Positions 35,872-45,445 of a stretch of 64,000 nt of DNA are shown here, in pieces. Made by a program: the position numbers and the translations under genes. Each line of letters begins with the position of its first letter. Within the stretch, counting starts at the first letter, position 1. Location: contig CANNAN010000002.1 of NCBI GenBank assembly GCA_947502635.1, positions 496,001 through 560,000 on the forward strand, in the 5' to 3' direction. A model generated the notes under the pieces. That model saw only the letters and a program-made list of their open reading frames with translations, had not been told where the DNA came from and searched no databases. The stretch is from an uncultured Flavobacteriaceae bacterium (GTDB lineage: Bacteria; Bacteroidota; Bacteroidia; Flavobacteriales; Flavobacteriaceae).

Positions 35872-37488
35872 ATGGTAAACAACAACCAAGTAACGAAAAC
35901 GATTTCGTTGGAGACATACGGAATAAAAAATGCCAATGTAAAGTATCAACTTTCACCAGAACAACTTCATGAAATTACTATTGAAAAAGGTTTAGGTTTA
36001 GAAGCTTCATCTGGAGCTTTGGCAGTTAATACAGGTGAATTTACAGGTCGCTCTCCAAAAGATCGGTTTATTGTTAAAGATGATATAACGCGAGACCGAA
36101 TTTGGTGGGGAGATATTAATATTCCGTTTGATGCAGATAAGTTTGATGCATTATATAATAAGGTCGTTGATTATTTATCTAATAAGGAGGTTTTTGTAAG
36201 AGATAGTTATGCATGTGCAGATGAAGATTATAAATTAAATATTCGTGTTATTAATGAGTATCCTTGGAGCAATCAGTTTGCTTACAATATGTTTTTGCGA
36301 CCAACAGATGAGGAGTTAAACGGTTTTGATCCAGAGTGGACGGTGGTTAACGCACCTGGTTTTATTGCAAAGCCTGAAGATGATGGGACCCGTCAGCATA
36401 ATTTTGCGATTTTAAATTTTTCTAAAAAGATAGCCTTAATTGGTGGTACTGGATATACAGGTGAAATTAAAAAAGGTATTTTTTCTGCACTTAATTTTAT
36501 ACTTCCAGTATTTAAAAACACTTTACCAATGCATTGCAGTGCCAATGTAGGTAAGGAAGGTGATACCGCTATTTTCTTTGGATTATCTGGAACAGGAAAA
36601 ACAACCTTGTCAACCGATCCTAACAGAAGTTTAATTGGAGATGATGAACATGGTTGGACTGCTGGGAATTCGGTATTTAACTTTGAAGGAGGATGCTATG
36701 CGAAGGTTATTAATCTCTCAAGAGATAATGAACCAGAAATATACGATGCTATTAAAAAGGGAGCCATTCTTGAAAATGTTATTTTAGATGGGAATGGGCA
36801 TGTGAATTTTGAAGATACTTCAATCACTCAAAATACAAGAGTTAGTTATCCTATTGAGCATATTGAGAATATCCAAATACCTTCAATGGGCGAAAATCCA
36901 AAAAATATTTTCTTTTTAACAGCCGATGCTTTTGGAGTATTACCTCCAATATCTAAATTAACACCTAGTCAGGCAGCTTATCATTTTATTTCTGGATATA
37001 CAGCTAAAGTAGCAGGTACAGAGGCAGGGGTTGTAGAGCCGCAGCCGTCTTTTTCAGCATGTTTTGGTGCACCTTTTATGCCTTTACATCCAGCTAAATA
37101 TGCAGAAATGTTAAGTAAAAAAATGAAAGATTCTGGAGTTAATGTGTGGCTGGTAAATACAGGTTGGACAGGTGGTCCTTATGGTATTGGAACAAGAATG
37201 AAATTAAAATACACACGAGCAATGATTAATGCGGTGTTAAATGGCGATTTAGGATTATATAATTATGATGATTACCATATACATTCAGTTTTTGGAGTGG
37301 CACAACCTAGAGAATGTCCAGGTGTACCTACCAGTGTTTTAAGCCCGAGAGCTACATGGAATGATGATGAAAACTATTATAAAACAGCGTTTAAGTTGAC
37401 TAACGCGTTTCGTGAGAATTTCAAAAAATTTGAAGCCCATTGCAATGAAGAAATCAGGCGTGGTGGACCACAACGTTATGCATTTTAA
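35872..37488 (+). CDS. pckA: Phosphoenolpyruvate carboxykinase (ATP)
   Basis: 538 residues, normal for the ATP-dependent enzyme. Converts oxaloacetate plus ATP to PEP, CO2 and ADP. Key sequences are TGRSPKDRFIVKD (substrate-binding Arg), the P-loop GLSGTGKTTLSTDPN (~237-251), the metal-binding LIGDDEHGW, and NTGWTGGPYGIGTRM. This is the gluconeogenic entry point and fits growth on amino or organic acids. Strong bidirectional terminator follows. Confidence 0.98.
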   Translation: MVNNNQVTKTISLETYGIKNANVKYQLSPEQLHEITIEKGLGLEASSGALAVNTGEFTGRSPKDRFIVKDDITRDRIWWGDINIPFDADKFDALYNKVVDYLSNKEVFVRDSYACADEDYKLNIRVINEYPWSNQFAYNMFLRPTDEELNGFDPEWTVVNAPGFIAKPEDDGTRQHNFAILNFSKKIALIGGTGYTGEIKKGIFSALNFILPVFKNTLPMHCSANVGKEGDTAIFFGLSGTGKTTLSTDPNRSLIGDDEHGWTAGNSVFNFEGGCYAKVINLSRDNEPEIYDAIKKGAILENVILDGNGHVNFEDTSITQNTRVSYPIEHIENIQIPSMGENPKNIFFLTADAFGVLPPISKLTPSQAAYHFISGYTAKVAGTEAGVVEPQPSFSACFGAPFMPLHPAKYAEMLSKKMKDSGVNVWLVNTGWTGGPYGIGTRMKLKYTRAMINAVLNGDLGLYNYDDYHIHSVFGVAQPRECPGVPTSVLSPRATWNDDENYYKTAFKLTNAFRENFKKFEAHCNEEIRRGGPQRYAF

Positions 37489-37495
37489 GTAAAAT

Positions 37496-37531
37496 AAAAA
37501 AGGGGTGATTTTTTAAAATCACCCCTTTTTT
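37496..37531. terminator. Bidirectional terminator between pckA and hemD
   Basis: Perfect 17-base arms (37496-37512 with 37515-37531, core GGGGTGATTTT/AAAATCACCCC) with A and T tracts on both sides, 7 bases after the pckA stop and 17 bases past the hemD stop. Confidence 0.9.
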
Positions 37532-37548
37532 ATTTATATTATATAGAT

Positions 37549-38298
37549 CTATTTTCCCTTATTAACTTTATCAATATATTTCTGTAAAGCCATGGTCATA
37601 GATGGTGTTTCGGGTGTTGGTGCAGAAATATCTACTCGCAATCCTTTTTCTTCTACAGCTTTTATTGTTGTATTTCCAAAAACAGCAATTCGCGTATCGT
37701 TTTGTTTGAAATCTGGAAAATTATGAAATAAAGATTCTATTCCAGAAGGGCTGAAAAATACTAAAACATCATAATACACATTAGCGAGATCTGATAAGTC
37801 ACTAACCACAGTTTTGTAAAAAGTAGCTTGCTTCCAATTAACACCTAAGGCATCTAAAGTTGAAGGAACAGCAGGCTTTACTTTATCTGTATTAGGTAAT
37901 AAGAAAGTCTCTTCTTTATATTTTTTGATTAATGGAGATAATTCTGCAAATGTACGCTTGCCAACGTAAATTTTACGCTTTCTATATACCACATATTTTT
38001 GAAGATAGAAGGCAACAGCTTCAGACTGGCAGAAGTATTTCATTGTGTCTGGGACTTTGAATCGCATTTCCTCAGCAATTCTAAAAAAATGATCTACAGC
38101 ATTTCTACTTGTTAAAATAATAGCTGTGTAATTATTTAAATCGATCTTTTGTTGTCTAATATCTTTTGCAGATACACCTTCAACATGTATAAAAGGCCTG
38201 AAATCTATTTTTACCTTTAGTTTTTCTTGTAAATCAAAATATGGGGAATTCTCTATTTTAGGTTCTGGTTGAGATACTAGAATTGTTTTTACTTTCAT
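37549..38298 (-). CDS. hemD: Uroporphyrinogen-III synthase
   Basis: 249 residues. Two alternating domains are seen: KTILVSQPEPKIENSPYFDL and the first domain's ILTSRNAVDHFFRIAEE, then FFSPSGIESLFHNFPDF and IAVFGNTTIKAVEEKGLRV. It cyclises hydroxymethylbilane to uroporphyrinogen III in heme synthesis. The next gene upstream (DUF4271) ends 21 bases before it; this pairing is usual in Bacteroidota. Confidence 0.9.
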   Translation of the reverse strand: MKVKTILVSQPEPKIENSPYFDLQEKLKVKIDFRPFIHVEGVSAKDIRQQKIDLNNYTAIILTSRNAVDHFFRIAEEMRFKVPDTMKYFCQSEAVAFYLQKYVVYRKRKIYVGKRTFAELSPLIKKYKEETFLLPNTDKVKPAVPSTLDALGVNWKQATFYKTVVSDLSDLANVYYDVLVFFSPSGIESLFHNFPDFKQNDTRIAVFGNTTIKAVEEKGLRVDISAPTPETPSMTMALQKYIDKVNKGK

Positions 38299-38319
38299 AC
38301 GTGTAAGCAGTTAGTCCTA

Positions 38320-38967
38320 TTATTTGGTAATAAACACCTTGTATAAAATGATATAAGGTGAGATTTCGAGTGTGCAAAGATACAAAATAAAATAAAAATA
38401 ATGGGATTTTATTAAACTTTGATGTGTTTTAAAAGAAGTAATGAGACCGACAATATTTACAATTAATAATAAAATAATTATTACATATATAATTGGTAGA
38501 GATGGTTTAAAACCAAATAATAATAAGGCGTTTATAGGAATCAATAAAATGCCTAAATAATTTTTATAGGTGATTTTCTGAAAAAGGTATAGATCTATAA
38601 GCTTGTCAATCTCTAAAAGACTTCCTATGAGACGCTCTATAAGTACCTTTATCAAAATTAAAAGAGCAATACTAAAAGACAATTTAAGCATAAGGCCAAA
38701 GGAAAGAGACCTGCCATCAACTAAGTATTGATAAGAGATAAAGATAAAAATGGATAGGGAAATAATTAAATTACCAAATAGCAATGCATCAAATTTATCA
38801 AAGAATTTTTGTTCTCTAGAGTAAATTTTAAGGTATTTAGAATTTCCCAAAACAAGTATGAAGTCATCAAAACGTTTTGGAGAAGCCAATTTTGCAATAG
38901 CTACAATGAGTAATCCTGTAACCAATAAAATGGTATATAATTCATTTGATATGATGTCCCGAAGCAT
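38320..38967 (-). CDS. DUF4271 membrane protein
   Basis: 215 residues with about five to six hydrophobic segments, opening LRDIISNELYTILLVTGLLI and with KLASPKRFDDFILVLGNSKYL in the first loop, the DUF4271 hallmark. Typical neighbour of hemD in Bacteroidota. Inner membrane; function unknown. Probably transcribed with hemD from a promoter in the ~110 bases shared with the divergent glycosyltransferase gene. Confidence 0.85.
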   Translation of the reverse strand: MLRDIISNELYTILLVTGLLIVAIAKLASPKRFDDFILVLGNSKYLKIYSREQKFFDKFDALLFGNLIISLSIFIFISYQYLVDGRSLSFGLMLKLSFSIALLILIKVLIERLIGSLLEIDKLIDLYLFQKITYKNYLGILLIPINALLLFGFKPSLPIIYVIIILLLIVNIVGLITSFKTHQSLIKSHYFYFILYLCTLEISPYIILYKVFITK

Positions 38968-39046
38968 GCTATAAAATTATTATAATTATTAACACTACGC
39001 TTATAATTATTAAGTAATATTTAAAAAAAATAAGCGGTTATTGATG

Positions 39047-39054
39047 TACATTTG
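39047..39054 (+). promoter_or_regulatory. -7-like box before the GT2 gene
   Basis: TACATTTG matches TAnnTTTG, 26 bases before the ATG at 39080. Confidence 0.4.
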
Positions 39055-39079
39055 CTAAAAATTTTAATAAAGTTAGAGA

Positions 39080-39802
39080 ATGAAGGATACGGTTGTTATC
39101 ATTCCAACATATAACGAGATAGAAAATATTGAAGCTATTATAAAGGCTGTATTCTCTCAATCGGATAGTATTCACATACTTATTGTTGACGATAATTCAC
39201 CAGATCTCACAGCTTTAAAAGTAAAAGAACTTCAAAACGAATTTGTTAATAGATTGTTTTTAGAAACACGAAAAGAAAAATCTGGGCTGGGAACGGCCTA
39301 TATACATGGCTTTAAATGGTGTTTAAATAATACGTATAAGTATATTTTTGAAATGGATGCTGATTTTTCACATGATCCAAACGATTTAATAAAACTTTAT
39401 AATGCTTGTCATATAGATGGCGCAGATTTATCTATAGGTTCTAGATATGTTACAGGTGTAAATGTTGTTAATTGGCCAATGAATCGTGTTCTTATGTCTT
39501 ACTGTGCATCAAAATATGTACGTATTATAACAGGTATGAAAATTCATGATACGACAGCAGGATATGTTTGTTATAAACGCCATGTGCTAGAGGAAATAAA
39601 TCTGGACACTATTAAATTTATTGGTTATGCGTTTCAAATCGAAATGAAATTTAAAGCCTATTTAAAGAAGTTTAAAATTACTGAAGTACCAGTTATCTTT
39701 ACAGATAGAACAAAGGGCATATCAAAACTAAGTTCAGGTATTATTTCTGAAGCTATTTTTGGAGTTATTTCTATGAAATTGAAAAGCCTTTTTAAAAAAT
39801 AA
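39080..39802 (+). CDS. Polyprenol-phosphate mannosyltransferase-like GT2
   Basis: 240 residues; a soluble GT-A fold with VVIIPTYNEIENIEAIIKAV, LIVDDNSPD, FEMDADFSHDPNDL (DAD metal site) and DLSIGSRYVTGVNVVNWPM, then the DPM1-type ending TAGYVCYKRHVLEEI. Makes polyprenyl-phosphate mannose or a related lipid-linked sugar at the inner membrane. No C-terminal membrane helices. It begins a run with dihydroorotase (7 bases later) and DUF4296, a conserved flavobacterial order. Confidence 0.9.
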   Translation: MKDTVVIIPTYNEIENIEAIIKAVFSQSDSIHILIVDDNSPDLTALKVKELQNEFVNRLFLETRKEKSGLGTAYIHGFKWCLNNTYKYIFEMDADFSHDPNDLIKLYNACHIDGADLSIGSRYVTGVNVVNWPMNRVLMSYCASKYVRIITGMKIHDTTAGYVCYKRHVLEEINLDTIKFIGYAFQIEMKFKAYLKKFKITEVPVIFTDRTKGISKLSSGIISEAIFGVISMKLKSLFKK

Positions 39803-39809
39803 AAATGAT

Positions 39810-41156
39810 ATGAAATTGAAATCGACACTTATTAAGAATGCGAATATTGTAAATGAAGGCGTTATTTTTAATGGAGACATATTAATTGAAGGAGAGTACA
39901 TCAAAAAAATAAGTGAATCAATAAGTGTGAAATCTGCGGATGTACTAGTTGTAGATGCCGAAGGAAAGTATTTATTACCAGGAGCTATCGATGATCAAGT
40001 TCATTTTAGAGAACCAGGATTAACTCATAAAGGGAGTATAGAAACAGGATCCAAAGCCGCTATTGCTGGTGGAATAACCTCTTTTATAGAAATGCCCAAT
40101 ACGAATCCTCAAACGACCACTATTGAGAAATTAGAAGAGAAATTTGAGATTGCTTCAAAAACCTCGGCTGCTAATTATTCATTTATGTTTGGAGGAACCA
40201 ATGACAACTTAGATGAAATTTTAAAATTAGACGTTAATCAAGCTGCTGGTTTAAAATTGTTTTTAGGATCTTCAACAGGTAATATGTTGGTTGATAATCT
40301 GGAAGTGCTTGAGAAAATTTTTAAAAGCACCAATATGCTTATTTCTGTTCATTGTGAAGACGAATCAACCATTAGAAAGAATTTTCAAGAACATATTGAA
40401 ACTTATGGAGACGATATTCCTGTTAAATATCACCCTGTTATAAGAAGTGAAGAAGCCTGTTATTTATCATCTTCTAGAGCCATAGAATTAGCAAAAAAGA
40501 CAGGAGCGAGGCTTCATGTGTTTCATCTTTCAACAGGAAAAGAAACAAATTTATTTAGTAATAAAATTCCTTTAAAAGAAAAAAGAATTACATCAGAAGT
40601 TTGCATACACCATTTGTGGTTTAGCGATGAGGATTATGATAATAAAGGCACTTTTATAAAGTGGAATCCAGCGGTAAAAACCAAAGAAGATAGATCGCAA
40701 TTATGGGATGCTTTATTGGATAATAGAATAGATGTTATAGCTACAGACCATGCGCCACATACTTTAGAGGAGAAAGAAAACGTTTATACTAAAGCACCAT
40801 CTGGTGGTCCATTAGTTCAACATGCCTTGCCTGCTATGTTAGAAATGTATCATAAAGGTAAAATTTCTGTAGAAAAAGTGGTTGAAAAAATGTGTCATAA
40901 CCCAGCAATTTTATTTCAAATTGCAAGGAGAGGCTTTGTTAAAGAAGGTTATTTTGCAGATTTGGTGTTAGTAGATTTGAATAGTCCATGGACTGTGAAT
41001 AAAGATAATATTTTATATAAATGTGGGTGGTCACCTTTTGAGGGAGCAACCTTTAAATCTAGAATTACACATACATTTTTAAATGGTAGTTTAGTATATC
41101 AAAACTCTAAATTTAATAATGTAAAAGCTGCAAAACGATTAACTTTTAATAGATGA
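39810..41156 (+). CDS. pyrC: Dihydroorotase
   Basis: 448 residues, class I type. TIM-barrel amidohydrolase for pyrimidine synthesis (carbamoyl-aspartate to dihydroorotate). The metal-site segment at 61-67 reads DDQVHFR, so the first His of the usual HxH is Gln (Q63); His65 is kept. GLKLFLGSSTGNM carries the Lys that is carboxylated in the family, and ATDHAPHT the catalytic Asp. The Q variant is, as I recall, common in Bacteroidota, so I take it as functional. Overlaps the next start by 4 bases. Confidence 0.93.
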   Translation: MKLKSTLIKNANIVNEGVIFNGDILIEGEYIKKISESISVKSADVLVVDAEGKYLLPGAIDDQVHFREPGLTHKGSIETGSKAAIAGGITSFIEMPNTNPQTTTIEKLEEKFEIASKTSAANYSFMFGGTNDNLDEILKLDVNQAAGLKLFLGSSTGNMLVDNLEVLEKIFKSTNMLISVHCEDESTIRKNFQEHIETYGDDIPVKYHPVIRSEEACYLSSSRAIELAKKTGARLHVFHLSTGKETNLFSNKIPLKEKRITSEVCIHHLWFSDEDYDNKGTFIKWNPAVKTKEDRSQLWDALLDNRIDVIATDHAPHTLEEKENVYTKAPSGGPLVQHALPAMLEMYHKGKISVEKVVEKMCHNPAILFQIARRGFVKEGYFADLVLVDLNSPWTVNKDNILYKCGWSPFEGATFKSRITHTFLNGSLVYQNSKFNNVKAAKRLTFNR

Positions 41157-41713
41157 TTTTAAGACGATTTATTATATGCTTAAGTATTGTTATAACTACT
41201 TCAGCTTGCCATAATATAAATAAACCAAAGAAACCTGATAATTTGATAGCTAAGGAGAAAATGGTTGATATTTTAATTGATGCTAAAATAATAGCATCTG
41301 CAAGTTCAGCTAACAGAAAAATATTGGAAAAACATGGTGTTAAGTTAAACTCGTATGTTTATACAAAACACCATATAGATAGTTTACAGTTTGCCTTAAG
41401 TAATGAGTATTATGCATTTTATATAAAAGAATATGAAGAGATTTATGAGGAGGTGAAAGATAGTTTAGGAAAACTTTTGGTTAAAGTAAAAGAAGAGGAA
41501 GAAATAATAAGGTTAGAGAAAGAAAAAAGAAGAGAAGATTCACTTCGGGTTGTTTTTAAAGAAAAGGATTCTTTAAGTTTATTAAAAATTAAAGATTCAT
41601 TAAAAGTACAAGCAATAAAAGATTCAATAACAGACATGTTAATAGAAGAAAGACTTGAAAAATTAAGAGGTTTAATAATAGAACCTATTTCTTCAGATAA
41701 AGAGAGCCAATAG
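41153..41713 (+). CDS. DUF4296 lipoprotein
   Basis: 186 residues. Lipobox ending at Cys19 (ITTSACHN). The DUF4296 core (KPDNLIAKEKMVDILIDAKI, YTKHHIDSLQFALSNEYYAF) is followed by a long charged coiled-coil-like tail rich in K, E, D (~95-170). Bacteroidota-specific, envelope-anchored, function unknown. It is translationally coupled to pyrC (4-base overlap) and its end overlaps the convergent epimerase gene by 29 bases. Confidence 0.85.
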   Translation: MILRRFIICLSIVITTSACHNINKPKKPDNLIAKEKMVDILIDAKIIASASSANRKILEKHGVKLNSYVYTKHHIDSLQFALSNEYYAFYIKEYEEIYEEVKDSLGKLLVKVKEEEEIIRLEKEKRREDSLRVVFKEKDSLSLLKIKDSLKVQAIKDSITDMLIEERLEKLRGLIIEPISSDKESQ

Positions 41714-42689
41714 CCGCAATCGTCTCATCTATAGGTTTGAATTTGTAGTTTAAAGCCTTTTTAATTTTATGGCTACCATACGCAGTTTCTGTAGATAGAG
41801 ATGCCGCTATATGTTTTGTTAATTGTCTTCGTTTGCCTGTCAATTTAGTTTTTAACCAATCTAGTTTCCAAGCCAAATTTAATAACCAACTACTGGCCAT
41901 TTTTTCGGGAGGTTTTACATGAACAGATTTAGACAAAGTTTGTAAAAATTGTTTATAGGACCAATTCTCAGCAATTAACAAAAAACGTTCGTTCACAATA
42001 TCACTTTTTACCAGTGCTATCATAATTGAAACAACATCTTCTACAGCTATAAGAGCAATGGTTCCAGATGTATAATATTTAAAACCCTTGTGCGCTTTTT
42101 TAAAAAAACTTCCAGTGCCATAGCGCCAAATACCAGCACCTAAAATAACACCAGGATTAACAATAACGACATTAAGACCTTCTTGTGTAGCACGCCAAAC
42201 TTCCATTTCTGCACCATATTTCGTGATAGCGTAAATACTATTATCGTCTTCTGGATTCCAAACAGTGTCCTCTGTAATTTCTTCATTATGAATAGCGTTT
42301 CCTGTAGTTGCGATGGAGCTTACGTAACAAAGTTTACTAATCGTATTTGATAAACAAAGGTTTACAATATTAGCAGTGCCTTCAATATTTGTTTTTCGTA
42401 ACGTTTGGTATTTATCTGGTTCGAAAGACACGAATGCCGCACAATGATATACATAACTAACATCAATAAATGCTTCAGACAATGCCGGAATATCTAAAAG
42501 GTCTGCCTTCACCCATTCAATGGTTTTAAAAAGAGCCTCGTAGTTAGAAGTATAAGTAGCGAAAACAGATTTTACATTGGCAAGTTTACGCTCTGCTCTA
42601 TAAGTAGCTCTAACTTTCTCATTACTACTTACAAGTTTATAAAGTAAATGAGAACCAACTAAACCCGTACTTCCTGTTACTAAAATCAT
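41685..42689 (-). CDS. NAD-dependent epimerase/dehydratase family protein (extended SDR)
   Basis: 334 residues. Extended SDR with ILVTGSTGLVGSHLLYKLV (GxxGxxG), WVKADLLDIPAL, CYVSSIATTG and the YxxxK motif YAITKYGAE. Relatives act on NDP-sugars, flavonols or steroid-like substrates; the substrate here is not predictable. It stands alone and lies next to tyrS in many flavobacterial genomes, as I recall. No signal peptide. Confidence 0.88.
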   Translation of the reverse strand: MILVTGSTGLVGSHLLYKLVSSNEKVRATYRAERKLANVKSVFATYTSNYEALFKTIEWVKADLLDIPALSEAFIDVSYVYHCAAFVSFEPDKYQTLRKTNIEGTANIVNLCLSNTISKLCYVSSIATTGNAIHNEEITEDTVWNPEDDNSIYAITKYGAEMEVWRATQEGLNVVIVNPGVILGAGIWRYGTGSFFKKAHKGFKYYTSGTIALIAVEDVVSIMIALVKSDIVNERFLLIAENWSYKQFLQTLSKSVHVKPPEKMASSWLLNLAWKLDWLKTKLTGKRRQLTKHIAASLSTETAYGSHKIKKALNYKFKPIDETIAAIGSLYLKK

Positions 42690-42901
42690 GCAACGAAAGT
42701 AATAAAATATTTAAGAGTACTTAAAGCCAAAATCACATCTATGTAATTTTTATTACTTAGATTTCTAATTTACCCGTAGCGTTAGTAGATTAGTAAAGTT
42801 ATAAACGCGAGTCTATTTTAACTAAAATCACTCTGGATTCGACATCTTTTTTTTGAAGAAAGAATTATTCATATATACCTAAGTAATTATGCATTGATTT
42901 T

Positions 42902-42909
42902 TATCTTTG
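42902..42909 (+). promoter_or_regulatory. Candidate tyrS promoter (-7 box)
   Basis: TATCTTTG matches TAnnTTTG, 28 bases before the ATG. Nothing else clear in 42690-42901. Confidence 0.45.
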
Positions 42910-42936
42910 CCATAGTTTTGTAAAAATTGAAGAATA

Positions 42937-44232
42937 ATGATAAAGAATTTTGTTGAAGAATTAACATGGAGAGGTATGATACATACCGTAATGCCAGGAG
43001 CAGAAGAGCATTTAATGGAAAGCATGCGTAGTGCTTATGTGGGTTTCGATCCTACAGCAGATTCTTTGCATATTGGGAACCTAGTGCCAATTATGCTTTT
43101 AGCACATTACCAACGTTGTGGACATAGGCCCGTAGCTTTAATTGGTGGTGCTACAGGAATGATTGGAGACCCGTCAGGTAAATCAAACGAGCGTAATTTG
43201 TTAGACGAAAAAACATTACGTCATAATCAAGAAGCCATTAAAAATCAATTATCACATTTTTTAGATTTTGAAAGTGATGTCGAAAATGCAGCGCTTTTAG
43301 TAAATAATTACGATTGGATGAAAGATTTTTCATTCCTTGAATTTATTCGTGATGTTGGTAAGCATATTACTGTAAATTATATGATGGCAAAAGATTCTGT
43401 AAAAAACAGAATTTCGTCTGAGTCGTCTGAAGGGATGAGTTTTACGGAGTTTACTTATCAATTAGTCCAAGGATATGATTTTCTTCATTTATATAAAGAA
43501 AGTGATTGCTCTATACAAATGGGAGGAAGCGACCAGTGGGGGAATATTACAACAGGGACAGAATTAATTAGAAGAATTGCGAACGGAAAAGGGTTTGCTG
43601 TAACCTGTCCGCTAATTACAAAATCTGATGGCTCTAAGTTTGGGAAATCAGAAGGAGGTAATGTTTGGTTAGATGCCAACAGAACGTCTCCTTATAAATT
43701 CTATCAATATTGGTTAAACTCTAGTGATGAAGATGCTGAGAAATATATTAAAATATTTACTTTTTTAACTCAAGAAGATATTAATACTCTAGTTGAAGCG
43801 CATAAAGAAGCACCTCATTTAAGAGTTTTACAAAAACGTTTGGCGGAAGAGCTTACCATGATGGTGCATTCTAAAGAGGATTTAGAAAACGCTGTAAAAG
43901 CGAGTGACATTCTTTTTGGAAAATCCACTAGTGATGATTTAAAGGGGCTAAATGAACAAACATTTTTAGATGTATTTGATGGTGTTCCGCAAACAAATAT
44001 ATCTCAATCAGACATTGATGGAGGTATAGATATTATTGTAGCTTTAGCAGAAAAAGGAGGATTTTTAAAATCTAATGGAGAAGCAAGAAGAGCTCTTAAA
44101 GAAAACTCCATTTCGGTAAATAAAGAAAAGGTAAAGGATGATTACCGTATTACCATAAAAGACTTAATTAATAATAAATTTGTTTTATTACAGCGTGGTA
44201 AGAAAAACTATTTCGTATTAAGAGTCGTATAA
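42937..44232 (+). CDS. tyrS: Tyrosyl-tRNA synthetase
   Basis: 431 residues, class I. HIGH-type motif in [14 protein letters not shown], the tyrosine-binding [12 protein letters not shown] and [11 protein letters not shown], the KMSKS-equivalent [11 protein letters not shown] and a C-terminal S4-like RNA-binding domain ([20 protein letters not shown]). Charges tRNA-Tyr. Single-gene unit with a promoter box and terminator of its own. Confidence 0.97.
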   Translation: MIKNFVEELTWRGMIHTVMPGAEEHLMESMRSAYVGFDPTADSLHIGNLVPIMLLAHYQRCGHRPVALIGGATGMIGDPSGKSNERNLLDEKTLRHNQEAIKNQLSHFLDFESDVENAALLVNNYDWMKDFSFLEFIRDVGKHITVNYMMAKDSVKNRISSESSEGMSFTEFTYQLVQGYDFLHLYKESDCSIQMGGSDQWGNITTGTELIRRIANGKGFAVTCPLITKSDGSKFGKSEGGNVWLDANRTSPYKFYQYWLNSSDEDAEKYIKIFTFLTQEDINTLVEAHKEAPHLRVLQKRLAEELTMMVHSKEDLENAVKASDILFGKSTSDDLKGLNEQTFLDVFDGVPQTNISQSDIDGGIDIIVALAEKGGFLKSNGEARRALKENSISVNKEKVKDDYRITIKDLINNKFVLLQRGKKNYFVLRVV

Positions 44233-44238
44233 AATGAC

Positions 44239-44264
44239 AAAGCCTGATTTTAAAATCAGGCTTT
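44239..44264. terminator. Terminator after tyrS
   Basis: A perfect 26-base palindrome (AAAGCCTGATTTT and its complement), followed by GCTTTT. Could serve both strands. Confidence 0.85.
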
Positions 44265-44288
44265 GCTTTTTAACCAACCGACTAAAAA

Positions 44289-44330
44289 CTAATTTTTCTT
44301 TTTCTTAGCTGGTAGTTTTGTCGTTCTCAT
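44289..44330 (-). CDS. Possible 13-residue basic micro-ORF
   Basis: An ATG-to-TAG ORF encoding MRTTKLPAKKKKN lies between the LuxE-like gene and the tyrS terminator. Half of the residues are Lys/Arg. It is far below usual gene length; the only support is position between a gene end and a terminator on the right strand. Confidence 0.2.
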   Translation of the reverse strand: MRTTKLPAKKKKN

Positions 44331-44385
44331 TTTGAATAACTTACACAAAAAATTAAATTATTTTGATTAAGCTTATATTTTGCAA

Positions 44386-45366
44386 TTAAAGCACCATAAG
44401 ATTACATCCACGAATATCTGAATTATCAAAACGGCCAATGACTTCAAATGTGCCATCGTCATTAACACGACCTAAATCTTGAGTGGCAATAAAGGAACAA
44501 GAATTGATGTTGGCCAGATCAATAATATTTATTCCTCCAGTTTTACCTGATGCGTATATGGATAGCGGATCTTCTGTGTCACGTGTTAAAATACGCATCC
44601 AATTTGGAGAATGAAAAATACCCTGCCCTTTAGAATATCCCTGACTTAAAAGCTCAGTCATACCATATTCACTATGTATTGAGTTTACTCCGAAACCTAT
44701 TTTTAATTTTGCATGCAGATCTTCTCTAATTAGCTCTTTTCTTCTGCCTTTCATACCACCAGTTTCCATAATAATGGTATTGTTTAAATTGAATTGATAA
44801 GTTTCAACCAAATCTAATAATGCAAAAGAAACACCTATTAACAAGATCTTTTTTCCTTGCGATTCCAGTGTAACTAATGTATCTTTTAATTCAGAATAAT
44901 TATTTAAATAAAAGCCACTTTCGGCATACTTTGATTGCTTAATCATAGCATCCACCATATATATTAAAGAAGACCCTTTTCGTTCTAAATAAGAGGGTAA
45001 TAATGCCAGAACCACATAATCTTCAATATTCCTATAGAATTGTTGAAACCCTTTAGTAAAACTTTGAGTATAAATATCTAAATCTGTAACATGGTGTTTA
45101 CTGGTAATACTTCCAGTAGTGCCAGAGCTTGAAAAAGTAGCTTTAATGACGTCTTTAGAACTTAGTATGTTATGAGATTTAAAGAACTGAATAGGTAAAA
45201 AGGGAATGTCCTTTATGTCCTTTATATCGCTAGGGTGTTTGTATAGTAAGTCACAAAAAGAACGATAAATGCGATTGTTTTCAAATTGAAATTTGAAAAT
45301 TTTCAGAGTTAAATCTTCAAACTCTGTTTGATTATTAATGTTGAAAATAGAATTAGTGTCAATCAT
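44386..45366 (-). CDS. LuxE/PaaK-like acyl-protein synthetase domain protein
   Basis: 326 residues. LuxE-type adenylating fold: FLPIQFFKSHNILS, FSSSGTTGSITSKHH (P-loop-like phosphate motif), LLIGVSFALLDL, EYGMTELLSQGYSKGQGIFH and the ending FATQDLGR-like region (CSFIATQDLGRVNDDGTFEV). In luminous bacteria LuxE activates fatty acids for the reductase; here no luxCDAB gene is present, so activation of some carboxylate (fatty or aryl acid) is the most one can say. Related stand-alone genes occur in Bacteroidota envelope-polysaccharide contexts. Confidence 0.85.
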   Translation of the reverse strand: MIDTNSIFNINNQTEFEDLTLKIFKFQFENNRIYRSFCDLLYKHPSDIKDIKDIPFLPIQFFKSHNILSSKDVIKATFSSSGTTGSITSKHHVTDLDIYTQSFTKGFQQFYRNIEDYVVLALLPSYLERKGSSLIYMVDAMIKQSKYAESGFYLNNYSELKDTLVTLESQGKKILLIGVSFALLDLVETYQFNLNNTIIMETGGMKGRRKELIREDLHAKLKIGFGVNSIHSEYGMTELLSQGYSKGQGIFHSPNWMRILTRDTEDPLSIYASGKTGGINIIDLANINSCSFIATQDLGRVNDDGTFEVIGRFDNSDIRGCNLMVL

Positions 45367-45380
45367 AATTAATAGAAAGA

Positions 45381-45388
45381 CAAAAGTA
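45381..45388 (-). promoter_or_regulatory. -7-like box before the LuxE-like gene
   Basis: Minus strand reads TACTTTTG (TAnnTTTG), 14 bases before the ATG at 45366. Confidence 0.4.
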
Positions 45389-45396
45389 TGTAAAAT

Positions 45397-45425
45397 AAAA
45401 AAGCGCTACCATTAGTAACGCTTTT
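45397..45425 (-). terminator. Terminator after the small T9SS protein gene
   Basis: On the minus strand an AAAAGCG..TAC / GTA..CGCTTTT stem (one mismatch) with a 5-base loop and a T run. It lies 20 bases past the stop at 45446. Confidence 0.7.
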
Positions 45426-45445
45426 AAAATTTATGAATAGCTATA

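Noticed and set aside
44386-45366. Bioluminescence operon
   Set aside because: Only a LuxE-like gene is present; no luxA, B, C or D.
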